Part shown: positions 16,699 through 25,821 of the stretch, piece after piece
Numbering within the stretch: position 1 is the stretch's first letter
Layout: every line of letters begins with the position of its first letter
Source: Ligilactobacillus sp900765635
GTDB lineage: Bacteria > Bacillota > Bacilli > Lactobacillales > Lactobacillaceae
Length of the DNA stretch: 64,000 bases
Reading direction: 5' to 3'
Assembly (NCBI RefSeq): GCF_949152225.1
Contig: NZ_CASCJC010000001.1
Location: forward strand, 806,001-870,000
Notes under the pieces: model-generated
What the model saw: only the letters and a program-made list of their open reading frames with translations
Told to the model about the DNA's origin: nothing
The model's database searches: none
Position numbers and translations under genes: made by a program

Positions 16699-17025
16699 AT
16701 GCTAAAAAAGGAACTACTATCATTAAAAACAATATGGTATTTGGCCTTTGCCGCTTTATTTGCGTTTGTAGTACCAATTATTTTTGTTACTTTGCAGATT
16801 GATGATACTATAAAGATAGGTTGTATCTTGTTTGGAATAAATGTATTTTATTCAGTCATTGTCGGATTATATGCAGGTAGACAGCAACATATGTGGATCT
16901 TTTTATTGCTGTTTCCAATCGTATATTTCATTGCTTACCGCTACTTTTTTGATGGCTATGCAAGGTATTTTGCACTAGTATATTTGTGTTTAACGTATCT
17001 TTCTTATGGAATTACAAAAGATTAG
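16699..17025 (+). CDS. small multi-spanning membrane protein, unknown
   Basis: The 108-residue protein has four predicted membrane helices at about 14-33, 41-61, 66-85 and 88-105, with basic residues at the N-terminus (MLKKELLSLK) and a basic loop GRQQHM. I do not recognise the family. AAAGTGAGG precedes the ATG at 16699. It lies 38 bp behind rsmE and ahead of a weak hairpin (GCACG/CGTGC, 17037-17064, then TTTTT) that probably ends the transcript before rel. Confidence 0.65.
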   Translation: MLKKELLSLKTIWYLAFAALFAFVVPIIFVTLQIDDTIKIGCILFGINVFYSVIVGLYAGRQQHMWIFLLLFPIVYFIAYRYFFDGYARYFALVYLCLTYLSYGITKD

Positions 17026-17034
17026 TTTTGTTGT

Positions 17035-17069
17035 AGGCACGTTTGATTTGAGATATCAGCGTGCTTTTT
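17035..17069 (+). terminator. probable weak terminator before rel
   Basis: GCACG (17037-17041) and CGTGC (17060-17064) with an 18-nt loop are followed by TTTTTA. The stem is short, so confidence is moderate. Confidence 0.5.
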
Positions 17070-17121
17070 AATTTTAGACATTTGGCAAAAAGTTACATTA
17101 ATGGAATGAGAGTGAGAAAAA

Positions 17122-19335
17122 ATGGAAAAAGAGACGGTCTGGAGTGCACAAGATGTCTTAGATATGTGTAGAAAATATATGAATGAAGATCATGTTGCTT
17201 TTGTGAAGAAGGCTTGTGATTTTGCAACATACGTTCATCGTGAACAATTCAGAAAATCTGGTGAGCCATATATTATTCATCCAATCCAAGTGGCTGGAAT
17301 TTTAGCGCAATTAAAGATGGATCCTGCTACAGTTAGTGCAGGCTTTTTGCATGATGTTGTTGAAGATACTTTGGTAATTTTAGCTGATTTAGGTGAGCTT
17401 TTTGGCAAAGATGTTGAAGTGATTGTTGATGGAGTTACTAAGTTAAGTAAAATTCAATATAAATCTCATCAAGAGCAATTAGCCGAAAACCATCGTAAGT
17501 TATTATTAGCAATGTCAAAGGATTTACGTGTGATTATTGTTAAATTAGCTGATCGTTTGCATAATATGCGCACACTGAGTCATTTGCGTCCAGATAAACA
17601 GCGACGTATTGCCAATGAAACATTAGAAATTTATGCACCGTTAGCTGATCGCTTAGGGATTAGTACAGTTAAATGGGAGTTAGAAGATACTTCTTTGCGT
17701 TATTTAAATCCACAACAATATTATCGTATTGTACACTTAATGAATTCTAAGCGTACAGAGCGTTTACAGTATATAGATGAAGTAATTGTACAAATTAAAG
17801 ATGCTATCAAAGATTTGAACCTAGCTTGTGAAATTTATGGACGTCCTAAGCATATTTATTCTATCTATCGTAAAATGCGTGATCAACATAAGCAATTTAG
17901 TCAGATTTATGACTTATTAGCTGTGCGTGTGATTGTTGATTCTATTAAGGACTGTTATGCAGTCTTAGGGGCGATTCATACAAGATGGACACCAATGCCA
18001 GGACGTTTTAAAGATTATATTGCAATGCCTAAGGCTAATATGTATCAATCCTTGCACACTACCGTTCTTGGACCTAATGGAAAAACTTTTGAGGTTCAAA
18101 TTCGAACAGAGGAAATGCATCGCGTTGCAGAATATGGGATTGCAGCTCACTGGGCTTATAAAGAAGGTAAGACTGATGGCATTAAGCAAACAACAACTGG
18201 TGACAAGTTAAACTTATTTAAAGAAATTATTGAATTACAAAATGAAGCTACAGATGCCAACGATTTTATGGAAAGTGTTAAAGGCGATTTATTTAGTGAC
18301 CGAGTATATGTTTTTACACCTAAAGGAGATGTATACGAGTTACCTAAAGGTGCTGGTCCACTCGATATGGCATATTCAATTCATACTGAAATTGGAAATC
18401 ATACGACTGGAGCAAAGGTTAATGGTAAGATTGTGCCACTAGATTACCAAGTTAAGACTGGTGATATTGTTGATATCATGACTTCGCAAAATTCAGCTGG
18501 TCCAAGTCGTGATTGGCTAGATTTAGTACACACAAATAAAGCACGCAATAAAATTAAACGTTTCTTTAAACAACAAGATCGTCTGCAAAATATTGAAAGA
18601 GGCAAAGAAATCTTGTTAAATAGCCTACAAGAAGAAGGCTATGATGCACATGAAGCCTTAACAGATAAGAATATCAAGCGAACTTTAGAAAAGAAACGTT
18701 TGACAAATATTGATGATTTATATGCTGCGATTGGATTTGGTGAGGTGCAACCGGTTGGTGTTGTTAATATTTTGACGCAAGATATTCGTGAACAACAAGA
18801 AAACGAACGTAAGCAACGCCAGGAAAAAGCATTACTAGAAGAACATCAAGAACTTGGGAATAAGACCACACAAAAGCATAAAAGCGATGAAAGTATTTTG
18901 ATTGCAGGAATAGATAATATGTTGGTACGTTTGAGCCATTGCTGTAATCCAATTCCTGGAGATGAGATTGTTGGTTATATTACCAAAGGTCGTGGAGTAT
19001 CAGTCCATCGAGTTGATTGTCCTAATATTAAAAATGCTGCTCAAGAAGGGCGCTTAATTGATGTTTCATGGAACCTTATTCCAGAAGTTCATACAATGTA
19101 TAATGCCGATTTAGAAATTCAAGGATACAATCGTTCCGGAATGTTAAATGATGTTTTACAAACGATTAACAATACAACAAAGAATTTGAGTTCTGTAATG
19201 GGACGAGTTGATAATAACAAGATGGCGACAATCGAAGTAACTGTAAGCATTAAAGATAATATTCATTTACAAAGATTGATTGATAATTTAAAAAAAATTC
19301 CAGATGTTTATGTGGTTAAACGAACAATTCATTAG
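17122..19335 (+). CDS. rel: bifunctional (p)ppGpp synthetase/hydrolase Rel
   Basis: This is a long RSH protein (737 residues) that makes and degrades (p)ppGpp in the stringent response. The HD hydrolase domain spans about 45-160, with HPIQVAGIL, GFLHDVVEDT and KLADRLHNMRTL intact. The synthetase domain spans about 240-350, with GRFKDYIAMPKANMYQSLHTTV. The TGS domain begins near 394 (RVYVFTPKGDVYELPKGAGPLD). Next come the conserved-cysteine region (HCCNPIPGDEIVGYITKGRGVSVHR, about 610) and a C-terminal ACT domain. Both catalytic sites look functional. dtd follows 12 bp later, the usual rel-dtd pair of Firmicutes. Confidence 0.97.
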   Translation: MEKETVWSAQDVLDMCRKYMNEDHVAFVKKACDFATYVHREQFRKSGEPYIIHPIQVAGILAQLKMDPATVSAGFLHDVVEDTLVILADLGELFGKDVEVIVDGVTKLSKIQYKSHQEQLAENHRKLLLAMSKDLRVIIVKLADRLHNMRTLSHLRPDKQRRIANETLEIYAPLADRLGISTVKWELEDTSLRYLNPQQYYRIVHLMNSKRTERLQYIDEVIVQIKDAIKDLNLACEIYGRPKHIYSIYRKMRDQHKQFSQIYDLLAVRVIVDSIKDCYAVLGAIHTRWTPMPGRFKDYIAMPKANMYQSLHTTVLGPNGKTFEVQIRTEEMHRVAEYGIAAHWAYKEGKTDGIKQTTTGDKLNLFKEIIELQNEATDANDFMESVKGDLFSDRVYVFTPKGDVYELPKGAGPLDMAYSIHTEIGNHTTGAKVNGKIVPLDYQVKTGDIVDIMTSQNSAGPSRDWLDLVHTNKARNKIKRFFKQQDRLQNIERGKEILLNSLQEEGYDAHEALTDKNIKRTLEKKRLTNIDDLYAAIGFGEVQPVGVVNILTQDIREQQENERKQRQEKALLEEHQELGNKTTQKHKSDESILIAGIDNMLVRLSHCCNPIPGDEIVGYITKGRGVSVHRVDCPNIKNAAQEGRLIDVSWNLIPEVHTMYNADLEIQGYNRSGMLNDVLQTINNTTKNLSSVMGRVDNNKMATIEVTVSIKDNIHLQRLIDNLKKIPDVYVVKRTIH

Positions 19336-19347
19336 AGGAGAGTATAG

Positions 19348-19794
19348 ATGAAAGTTGTTTTACAGCGCACAAAACAAGCAAGTGTCACGGTTAATGGCCA
19401 AATTATTGGTCAGATTTCTCATGGCTACGTTTTGTTAGTTGGTTTTTGCGATGGTGATGGCCTAAAAGAAATAGAATATTGTGTTCGAAAAATTGCAAAT
19501 TTACGTATTTTTAGCGATGAAGAAGGTAAATTAAACTTGAGTCTAGCTCAAGTTGGAGGTCAAATTTTATCGATTTCTCAATTTACATTGTATGCAGAAA
19601 CCAAAAAAGGAAATCGGCCAAGTTTTACTCAAGCGCAAGATCCACAGTTAGCAGATCAAAATTATCAAGTATTCAATCAAAAGCTTAGTGATTTAGGCTT
19701 TGTTGTGCAAACTGGCAAATTTGGTGCAGATATGCAGGTTCAATTAGTAAATGATGGACCCGTAACAATTATTTATGATACTGCTAATAAGTGA
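19348..19794 (+). CDS. dtd: D-aminoacyl-tRNA deacylase
   Basis: Dtd removes D-amino acids from tRNA. The 148-residue length is standard. The N-terminus MKVVLQRTKQASVTVNG, the SQFTLYAETKKGNRPSF active-site block (about 79-95) and FGADMQVQLVNDGPVT near the C-terminus, which holds the cross-subunit motif, are all present. AGAGGAGAG lies before the ATG. It is cotranscribed with rel. Confidence 0.95.
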   Translation: MKVVLQRTKQASVTVNGQIIGQISHGYVLLVGFCDGDGLKEIEYCVRKIANLRIFSDEEGKLNLSLAQVGGQILSISQFTLYAETKKGNRPSFTQAQDPQLADQNYQVFNQKLSDLGFVVQTGKFGADMQVQLVNDGPVTIIYDTANK

Positions 19795-19806
19795 GGATAA
19801 GAGTAG

Positions 19807-20742
19807 ATGATTTCATTAGAAAATGCAGCTAAAATGATTTGTGAACAACAACATCCTTTTCTCCCCACTTCAATTGGAATTGAGGTTTGGCGTCAAAGAT
19901 TTGCTTTAGAGCAAGAAAAACAAGTATATTTGCATGAAGTTGACATGTATTGTGAAAAGATTGTTGCCCCAAATCTCCCAGCATTTGGAGTAAAGCTTTT
20001 CTTTCCTAAAGGGCATAATTTAAGCCAACGTTTACCAGTAGTTTATTACATTCATGGTGGACAATTTATGCGTGGAGATGCCCAGACTTATCATAAATTG
20101 ATAGCTGAATTAACGATGCGTGCGAATGTTTGTTTGGTTTTTGTCGAATATGCTTTAGCGCCAGAGCAAAAAGCACCTGTACAATTTTTACAGAGTCAAG
20201 AAGGTTTTTTAGCTTTAGAAAAGCTCGCACTTAAATACCCCTTAGATTTAAATCGATTAATATTGGTTGGAGACGATGTTGGAGCTAGTATAGCTGTTTC
20301 TTTAGCTGTAAAACATAAAGATGCTAAAATATATAAATTAGTTTTATTTACACCAGTTGTAAATGCCAACTTTGATACGAGTTCTTATCATAGTTTTGCT
20401 GGTGGTTATGATTTGAGCCGCGAACAGATGAAATGGGCATGGGAGCAGTATTTGGGAGCAAATGCGTCGACTGATCCGCTTTTTTCGCCGCTATTATGGT
20501 CAAAGCAAGATTTAGCAACTTTACCTAAGACCTTGTTAATTACAGCTGAAGCAGATGTTGTCAGAGATGAAGGTGAAGCTTTAGGGCGTAAGATGCGTGA
20601 TGCAGGAGTAGAAGTGGCTCAAGTTAGAATTCAAGGAATTATTCATGACTTTGTGGTTAAACATAGTTTAGATAAAACCAATGCTTGTCGAATTGCGATG
20701 AATTTAGCAGTCGACTGGATTAGAAAGAAAGATTACAAATGA
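19807..20742 (+). CDS. alpha/beta hydrolase of the HSL-type esterase family, with Asp at the nucleophile position
   Basis: The 311-residue protein has the oxyanion-hole motif YYIHGGQFMRGD (about 81-92), the EYALAPEQKAPVQF stretch typical of hormone-sensitive-lipase-type esterases, the acid region ITAEADVVRDEGEAL (about 246-260) and a His in IHDFVV (about 280). The nucleophile elbow reads LVGDDVGAS where the family normally has GDSAGG. The expected Ser is therefore Asp157, read from GAT at 20275-20277. The protein may be catalytically dead, or it may use Asp as dehalogenases and epoxide hydrolases do. The ATG has GAGGATAAGAG upstream. It overlaps the following HAD gene by 4 bp. Confidence 0.82.
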   Translation: MISLENAAKMICEQQHPFLPTSIGIEVWRQRFALEQEKQVYLHEVDMYCEKIVAPNLPAFGVKLFFPKGHNLSQRLPVVYYIHGGQFMRGDAQTYHKLIAELTMRANVCLVFVEYALAPEQKAPVQFLQSQEGFLALEKLALKYPLDLNRLILVGDDVGASIAVSLAVKHKDAKIYKLVLFTPVVNANFDTSSYHSFAGGYDLSREQMKWAWEQYLGANASTDPLFSPLLWSKQDLATLPKTLLITAEADVVRDEGEALGRKMRDAGVEVAQVRIQGIIHDFVVKHSLDKTNACRIAMNLAVDWIRKKDYK

Positions 20743-21368
20743 AATATACAGATTATTTTTGGGATTTTGATGGAACTTTATATAATACTTATCCGCAAAT
20801 GACAAAAGCTTTTGTTAAAACACTAGAGCAAGTAGGTGTTGTAGTTGATAAAAAGCAAGCTTATCAGATGATGCGTCAAAAATCATTAGGTGAAACTTTT
20901 GATTATTATTTAAAGAAAAATCCGCAGTTAAGTTTTTCTAAGTCACAACTACGAAAAAGATATCAAGTAATTGAGCAAAATATTTTGTTGAGTATGCAAC
21001 CATTTGCGGAAACTAAAGAAGTTTGTCGGCAGATTGTTGCTGGTGGTGGACGTAACTTTTTATTGACTCATCGCGATCAAAGTGCGCTAAAATTGCTACA
21101 ACGTGATGGTTTATTTACATTATTTACAGATTTTGTAACTGCTCAAAATCATTTTGCGCGTAAACCTAATCCAGAATCACTCAATTATTTATTAGATAAA
21201 AATGAGGTTGATCGTTCTAAAGCTGTAATGGTAGGTGACCGAAAATTAGACGTTTTAGCAGGACATAATGCTCAAATTGCAGGCATTTTATTTGATTATG
21301 ATGATTTGTTGCAAGTGGATTTTATGTGCGAACGCAAGATTAAAAACTTAAATGAGCTATTAGATTAA
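20739..21368 (+). CDS. HAD-superfamily phosphatase
   Basis: The protein is 209 residues long with all four HAD motifs: I DFDGTLYNT (nucleophile Asp, about residue 9), II LLTHRDQS (about 106), III Lys in FARKPNPES (about 141) and IV VMVGDRKLDVLAG (about 164). A helical cap lies between I and II, as in PGP/GPH-type members. A phosphoglycolate-phosphatase-like activity is possible; the real substrate is unknown. The ATG overlaps the stop of the esterase-like gene (ATGA), so the two are translationally coupled. Confidence 0.87.
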   Translation: MKYTDYFWDFDGTLYNTYPQMTKAFVKTLEQVGVVVDKKQAYQMMRQKSLGETFDYYLKKNPQLSFSKSQLRKRYQVIEQNILLSMQPFAETKEVCRQIVAGGGRNFLLTHRDQSALKLLQRDGLFTLFTDFVTAQNHFARKPNPESLNYLLDKNEVDRSKAVMVGDRKLDVLAGHNAQIAGILFDYDDLLQVDFMCERKIKNLNELLD

Positions 21369-21413
21369 AAAAGGCCTTGAAATGAAGAAAATGTTCATTT
21401 CAAGGCCTTTTTA
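21367..21413. terminator. bidirectional terminator between HAD and amidase genes
   Basis: A 19-bp perfect stem (21368-21386 with 21394-21412) is flanked by A and T runs. It serves the HAD gene on the plus strand and the convergent amidase gene on the minus strand, whose stop lies inside it. Confidence 0.92.
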
Positions 21414-22283
21414 TTGTTGGGTATCTTGATTTTTGAAATATTTTATTAAGCCAGATGTGACATCTGTAATAACTTGATTTTGATACGCAGAATCAGAAAT
21501 TTCAAAAAAATCACGATTAGAGTTAATATAACCCATTTCAAGTAAAACACTAGGAACGCTATTTTCGCGAATGACTAAAAAATTGCCAAATTCGATACCA
21601 CGATTATCTAAATATAGTTTAGAAAAAGAAGAGTTAATCGCTTTGGCCAGTGCGTAAGAACCATTGTTTTTATGATAATAATAGGTGGTAAAACCAGTAG
21701 CTGAGTTTGCTACTGGAGCTGAGTCAAAGTGAAAACTAATAAAAGCATCGGCATGTACTTTTTCAGCTAAAGCAGGGCGCGTTCCTAAACCAACATAACT
21801 ATCATCGTCACGTGTAAGATAGACTTTAGCTCCTAATCTTTCTAACTTTTGAGCTAAGGCCATGGAATAACGTAGTGTATATTTTTTTTCGTATTTTCCA
21901 CTATTAGAAAGCGCACCAACATCGTTACCACCATGACCTGCATCAATCACAATTGTTGCATCGGCTAGATTAGTGATTGTACGTTTGTATTGTTGAGGTA
22001 ATATCCAATCTGCAATCCAACCAAACTGTTTATTTTGTGTTTTAACATAATACCAATGATACTTAGAGCGAAGAACAGTCAAGCGTGTTCCTTTTGGAAG
22101 ATCGGCTAATTCTTTGGATTCAATATCTGGTTTGTTAAATAATGTAGCGTAGTTGCTTTGAATTTCAACTTGTTTAAAATATGTTGTTGTACGATAAATA
22201 AAAATTCCAATCAAGATAAAGATTAAACAAAATAAAACATGTTTATGATAAGCAAAGTGAGTTTTTTGTGAACGTCTTTGCAT
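21411..22283 (-). CDS. N-acetylmuramoyl-L-alanine amidase (Amidase_3) with SH3-like domain
   Basis: The 290-residue protein is probably exported and anchored by one N-terminal hydrophobic helix (about 17-33) after a basic stretch. A bacterial SH3-like wall-binding domain follows at about 38-97 (YATLFNKPDIES... WYYVKTQNKQFGWIADWIL). The C-terminal zinc amidase domain has the His in IVIDAGHGGNDVGA (about 111), TRDDD, the second His in DAFISFHFDSA and the catalytic Glu in PSVLLEMGYINSNRD (about 257). It cleaves the peptide stem from peptidoglycan. TTGGAG precedes the ATG. Confidence 0.93.
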   Translation of the reverse strand: MQRRSQKTHFAYHKHVLFCLIFILIGIFIYRTTTYFKQVEIQSNYATLFNKPDIESKELADLPKGTRLTVLRSKYHWYYVKTQNKQFGWIADWILPQQYKRTITNLADATIVIDAGHGGNDVGALSNSGKYEKKYTLRYSMALAQKLERLGAKVYLTRDDDSYVGLGTRPALAEKVHADAFISFHFDSAPVANSATGFTTYYYHKNNGSYALAKAINSSFSKLYLDNRGIEFGNFLVIRENSVPSVLLEMGYINSNRDFFEISDSAYQNQVITDVTSGLIKYFKNQDTQQ

Positions 22284-22397
22284 ATTTTCAACTCCAATAA
22301 TGATTCAATTATTTTCATTATAACAAAGATTAGTTTGCAAAAACATAGTAAAAACTGGATTATTTCTTAAAAAATATGATGCAAAGCGCAATAACGC

Positions 22398-22426
22398 TTG
22401 ACCTAATTAATGATAATTTGTATACT
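22398..22426 (+). promoter_or_regulatory. promoter of the hisS-aspS T-box transcript
   Basis: TTGACC (22398-22403), a 17-bp spacer and TATACT (22421-22426) directly precede the T-box leader. Confidence 0.78.
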
Positions 22427-22439
22427 TGTAAGAAATAAT

Positions 22440-22650
22440 AAGACCGGAAATGAAAGAAAAGTACAGCGTAAAAAAGTGCCCAGAAAGTGAGATTTTAGCT
22501 GCGAGTCTCATCTCTTTTTTACGAATTGGAAGACACTTTCTAGGTGCGTTTTGCCGTTAGTTACGTTATCCAAGAAGAGTTAAAATCAAGGTGGCACCGT
22601 GCTTTTTGCGCCCTTGTTGAGCTAATGAAGCTTGGCAAGGGTGTTTTTTA
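22440..22650 (+). promoter_or_regulatory. T-box riboswitch before hisS-aspS, overlapping His/Asp specifier
   Basis: The T-box AGGTGGCACCGTG is at 22589-22601. The terminator stem GCCCTTG/CAAGGGT is followed by six T, ending about 22649. The specifier region reads GACAC at 22532-22536, which holds GAC (Asp) and CAC (His) shifted by two bases. As the operon encodes HisRS and AspRS, either or both tRNAs could be read. His is the safer call because CAC suits the first gene; dual reading is an inference. Confidence 0.9.
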
Positions 22651-22676
22651 TTCCCGGCAGACAAGGAGAAATTCAA

Positions 22677-23945
22677 ATGAAGTATCAACGTCCGAAAGGA
22701 ACTGCTGACATCTTGCCTAATCAATCAAGTAAATGGCAATTTGTTGAAGATAATGCGCGTCAATTATTTGCGAAGTATTGTTATCAAGAAATTAGAACTC
22801 CAATTTTTGAAAATTTTGATGTTTTTTCAAGAACATCAGGTGAAACATCTGATATTGTTACAAAAGAAATGTACGATTTTTATGATAAAGGTGATCGTCA
22901 TATTACTCTAAGACCTGAAGGAACTGCTGGAGTAGTTCGTGCTTTTGTTGAAAATAAGTTATTTGCACCAGAAGTAAATAAACCATGTAAATTATATTAT
23001 ATGGGTCCTATGTTTCGTTATGAGCGTCCACAAGCAGGACGCTTGCGTGAATTTCATCAAATTGGAATCGAAGCGTTTGGCTGTGAAAATCCAGCTTTGG
23101 ATGCTGAAGTGATCTCAATGGCGCTTGAATTACTTGCTCAGTTAGGAATTAAAAATATTAAATTAGCTTTAAATACTTTAGGAGATAATGAATCACGACA
23201 AGCGTATCGTCAAGCGTTAATTGATTACTTGACCCCACTTGCAGATCAATTATCTAATGATTCAAAACAACGACTTGAGAAAAATCCATTACGGATTTTG
23301 GATAGTAAAGAAGAATGTGATCAAGCTATTATTGCTAACGCTCCATCAATTTTAGATTATTTAACACCTAAGGCTAAAGAATATTTTGCAAACGTAAAAA
23401 GCTTATTGGATGCCTTAGAGATTTCATATGAAATTGATAGCAATATGGTTCGTGGTTTGGATTATTATAATCACACAATTTTTGAAATTATGAGTAATGA
23501 TCAAGTTTTCGATAATAAATGGACAACTATTTGTGGTGGTGGACGTTACAGTGGTTTAGTCGAACAACTTGGAGGCCCAGAAATGCCAGGGATTGGATTT
23601 GGGATAGGTGTCGAACGGCTATTATTATTGCTAGAAAATTTAGAATTAGCTAATCCATTAGATGTTTACGTTGTTAGCATCGGAGAGCAAACACAAACCG
23701 AAACGTTTAAATTAGTGCAAAGTTTGCGTAAACAAGGTTTTGTAGCAGAAAAAGATTATCTTGAACGCAAAATTAAAGCACAATTTAAGACTGCGGATAA
23801 ATTAAAAGCGCGGTATACATTGACTCTTGGTGAAAGTGAGTTAGAAACTGGCAAAATTAATTTAAAAGATATGCAAAACGGTGAAGAACACAGTGTAAAC
23901 TTAGCTGATGTGTATGCTGATTTTGCGAAAATTTTAAAGGATTAA
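22677..23945 (+). CDS. hisS: histidyl-tRNA synthetase
   Basis: HisRS is a class II synthetase of 422 residues. Motif 1 lies in the KYCYQEIRTPIFENFDVFSRTSGETSD region. Motif 2 is YMGPMFRYERPQAGRLREFHQIGIEAFG (about 104-131). The His-specific stretch MVRGLDYYNHTIFEI (about 258) precedes motif 3, GIGFGIGVERLLLLLE (about 302). A C-terminal anticodon-binding domain begins near 325 (LDVYVVSIG). The ATG at 22677 has AAGGAG upstream. aspS follows after 17 bp. Confidence 0.97.
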   Translation: MKYQRPKGTADILPNQSSKWQFVEDNARQLFAKYCYQEIRTPIFENFDVFSRTSGETSDIVTKEMYDFYDKGDRHITLRPEGTAGVVRAFVENKLFAPEVNKPCKLYYMGPMFRYERPQAGRLREFHQIGIEAFGCENPALDAEVISMALELLAQLGIKNIKLALNTLGDNESRQAYRQALIDYLTPLADQLSNDSKQRLEKNPLRILDSKEECDQAIIANAPSILDYLTPKAKEYFANVKSLLDALEISYEIDSNMVRGLDYYNHTIFEIMSNDQVFDNKWTTICGGGRYSGLVEQLGGPEMPGIGFGIGVERLLLLLENLELANPLDVYVVSIGEQTQTETFKLVQSLRKQGFVAEKDYLERKIKAQFKTADKLKARYTLTLGESELETGKINLKDMQNGEEHSVNLADVYADFAKILKD

Positions 23946-23962
23946 GAGAGGAGTTTTAAATA

Positions 23963-25750
23963 GTGAAACGAACAACATATGCAGGTTTAGTTGATGAGAG
24001 CTTTTTAGGTCAAGAAGTTATCTTGAATGGATGGGTTCAAAAACGGCGTGATTTAGGAAATTTAATTTTTATTGATTTACGTGATCGTGAAGGAATTGTT
24101 CAATTAGTTTTTAGCCAAGAATTTGGGCCTGAAGCATTAGAAATTGCAGATACTTTAAGAAATGAATTTGTTATTGAAGTCCAAGGTAAGGTAGTTGCCA
24201 GAGGAGAAAAAGCCATCAATCCTAATATGAAAACTGGTAAAGTTGAAGTGGAAGTCAAGCAAGTCAATGTCTTAAACAAAGCTAAGACTCCGCCGTTTTA
24301 TATTGAAGATGACATCAATGTATCCGATGATTTGCGCTTGAAGTATCGTTATTTGGATTTACGTCGTCCTGAAATGCAACGTGCATTAAAGATTCGAAAC
24401 CGAATTACACAAACAGTACACAGTTATTTAGATCAAAATGACTTTATCGACATTGAAACACCATATTTGACAAAATCAACTCCAGAAGGTGCACGTGATT
24501 ATTTGGTGCCTTCACGTGTTTATCCAGGACATTTTTATGCTTTGCCACAATCACCACAGTTATTTAAACAATTGTTAATGAATGCTGGATTTGATCGTTA
24601 TTATCAAATTGCTCGTTGTTTTAGAGATGAAGATTTACGTGGTGATCGTCAACCAGAATTTACTCAAATTGACATGGAAATGTCATTTATGACAGCAACT
24701 GAAATTCAAGAATTGACAGAAGGTTTGCTCAAAGCAATTATGAAAAATACTTTGGGAATTGAGTTGAAAACACCAATTCAACAGATTTCTTGGAATGAAG
24801 CGATGGATCGCTTTGGTTCTGATAAGCCAGATATTCGATTTGGAATGGAACTAAAGAATATGGCTGAAGTTGTGGCTAATTCAGGCTTTAAAGTGTTTGA
24901 TACAACACTTGAAAACGGAGGCCAAGTCAAAGCAATTGCAGTCCCAGGTGGTGCAGATAAGTACTCACGTAAACAAATCGAACAAAAACAAGACTATATT
25001 AAACGTTTTGGGGCTAAAGGATTAGCTTGGGTTAAGGTTACAAACGAAGGCTTACAAGGACCTATTGCTAAATTCTTTGTTGATAAAACTACTGAAATCA
25101 TGCAAGCTACTCAAGCAAATGTTGGTGATTTAATTTTATTTGTCGCTGATAAAGCAAGCGTTGTAGCTGATAGCTTAGGTTACTTGCGTGTGAACATTGC
25201 CAAAGAATTAGGTTTAATTGACGAAAATCAATTTGCTTTTGTATGGGTCGTAGATTGGCCATTATTTGAATATAGTGAAGATTTTGGCCGTTATATTGCA
25301 GCTCATCATCCATTTACGATGCCAAATGAAGAAGACTTAGAATTACTCAAGACAAACCCACATGAATGTCATGCTCAAAGTTACGATATTGTATTGAATG
25401 GGTATGAATTAGGCGGAGGTTCTATTCGTATTCATCAAAGAGAAGTGCAAGAAAATATGTTTGCAGCTTTAGGTTTTAGTGAACAAAGTGCTAAAGAACA
25501 ATTTGGCTGGTTCTTAGATGCTTTAGACTACGGTTTCCCACCACATGGTGGTTTGGCTTTAGGTTTAGATCGCTTTGCAATGTTATTAGCGGGTAAGGAA
25601 AATATTCGTGAGGTAATTGCCTTTCCAAAGAATTCTAAAGCTTCTGAACCATTGACTAATGCACCAAGTTTTGTTTCGGATAAGCAATTGGATGAATTGT
25701 ACTTGCAAACAGAAATACCTGCAGATGCTAAAATAAATGCACAAGATTAA
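23963..25750 (+). CDS. aspS: aspartyl-tRNA synthetase
   Basis: AspRS (595 residues, bacterial type) has an N-terminal OB anticodon-binding domain (GQEVILNGWVQKRRDLGNLIFIDLRDREG). The class II core follows: motif 1 near IETPYLTKSTPEGARDYLVPSR, motif 2 YQIARCFRDEDLRGDRQPEFTQID (about 214-237), the GAD insertion domain (about 285-420), and motif 3 HGGLALGLDRFAMLLAG (about 529). The GTG start at 23963 has GAGAGGAG upstream. It forms one T-box-controlled operon with hisS. Discriminating or non-discriminating behaviour cannot be judged here. Confidence 0.97.
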   Translation: MKRTTYAGLVDESFLGQEVILNGWVQKRRDLGNLIFIDLRDREGIVQLVFSQEFGPEALEIADTLRNEFVIEVQGKVVARGEKAINPNMKTGKVEVEVKQVNVLNKAKTPPFYIEDDINVSDDLRLKYRYLDLRRPEMQRALKIRNRITQTVHSYLDQNDFIDIETPYLTKSTPEGARDYLVPSRVYPGHFYALPQSPQLFKQLLMNAGFDRYYQIARCFRDEDLRGDRQPEFTQIDMEMSFMTATEIQELTEGLLKAIMKNTLGIELKTPIQQISWNEAMDRFGSDKPDIRFGMELKNMAEVVANSGFKVFDTTLENGGQVKAIAVPGGADKYSRKQIEQKQDYIKRFGAKGLAWVKVTNEGLQGPIAKFFVDKTTEIMQATQANVGDLILFVADKASVVADSLGYLRVNIAKELGLIDENQFAFVWVVDWPLFEYSEDFGRYIAAHHPFTMPNEEDLELLKTNPHECHAQSYDIVLNGYELGGGSIRIHQREVQENMFAALGFSEQSAKEQFGWFLDALDYGFPPHGGLALGLDRFAMLLAGKENIREVIAFPKNSKASEPLTNAPSFVSDKQLDELYLQTEIPADAKINAQD

Positions 25751-25752
25751 TT

Positions 25753-25780
25753 AAAAAGGTTGGGTTTACCAACCTTTTTT
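25753..25780 (+). terminator. terminator of hisS-aspS
   Basis: AAAAAGGTTGG (25753-25763) pairs with CCAACCTTTTT (25769-25779) around a short loop. Confidence 0.9.
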
Positions 25781-25821
25781 CTGTGAAATAAGGTATACTA
25801 AATTAGAACTAGAAGTTTATT

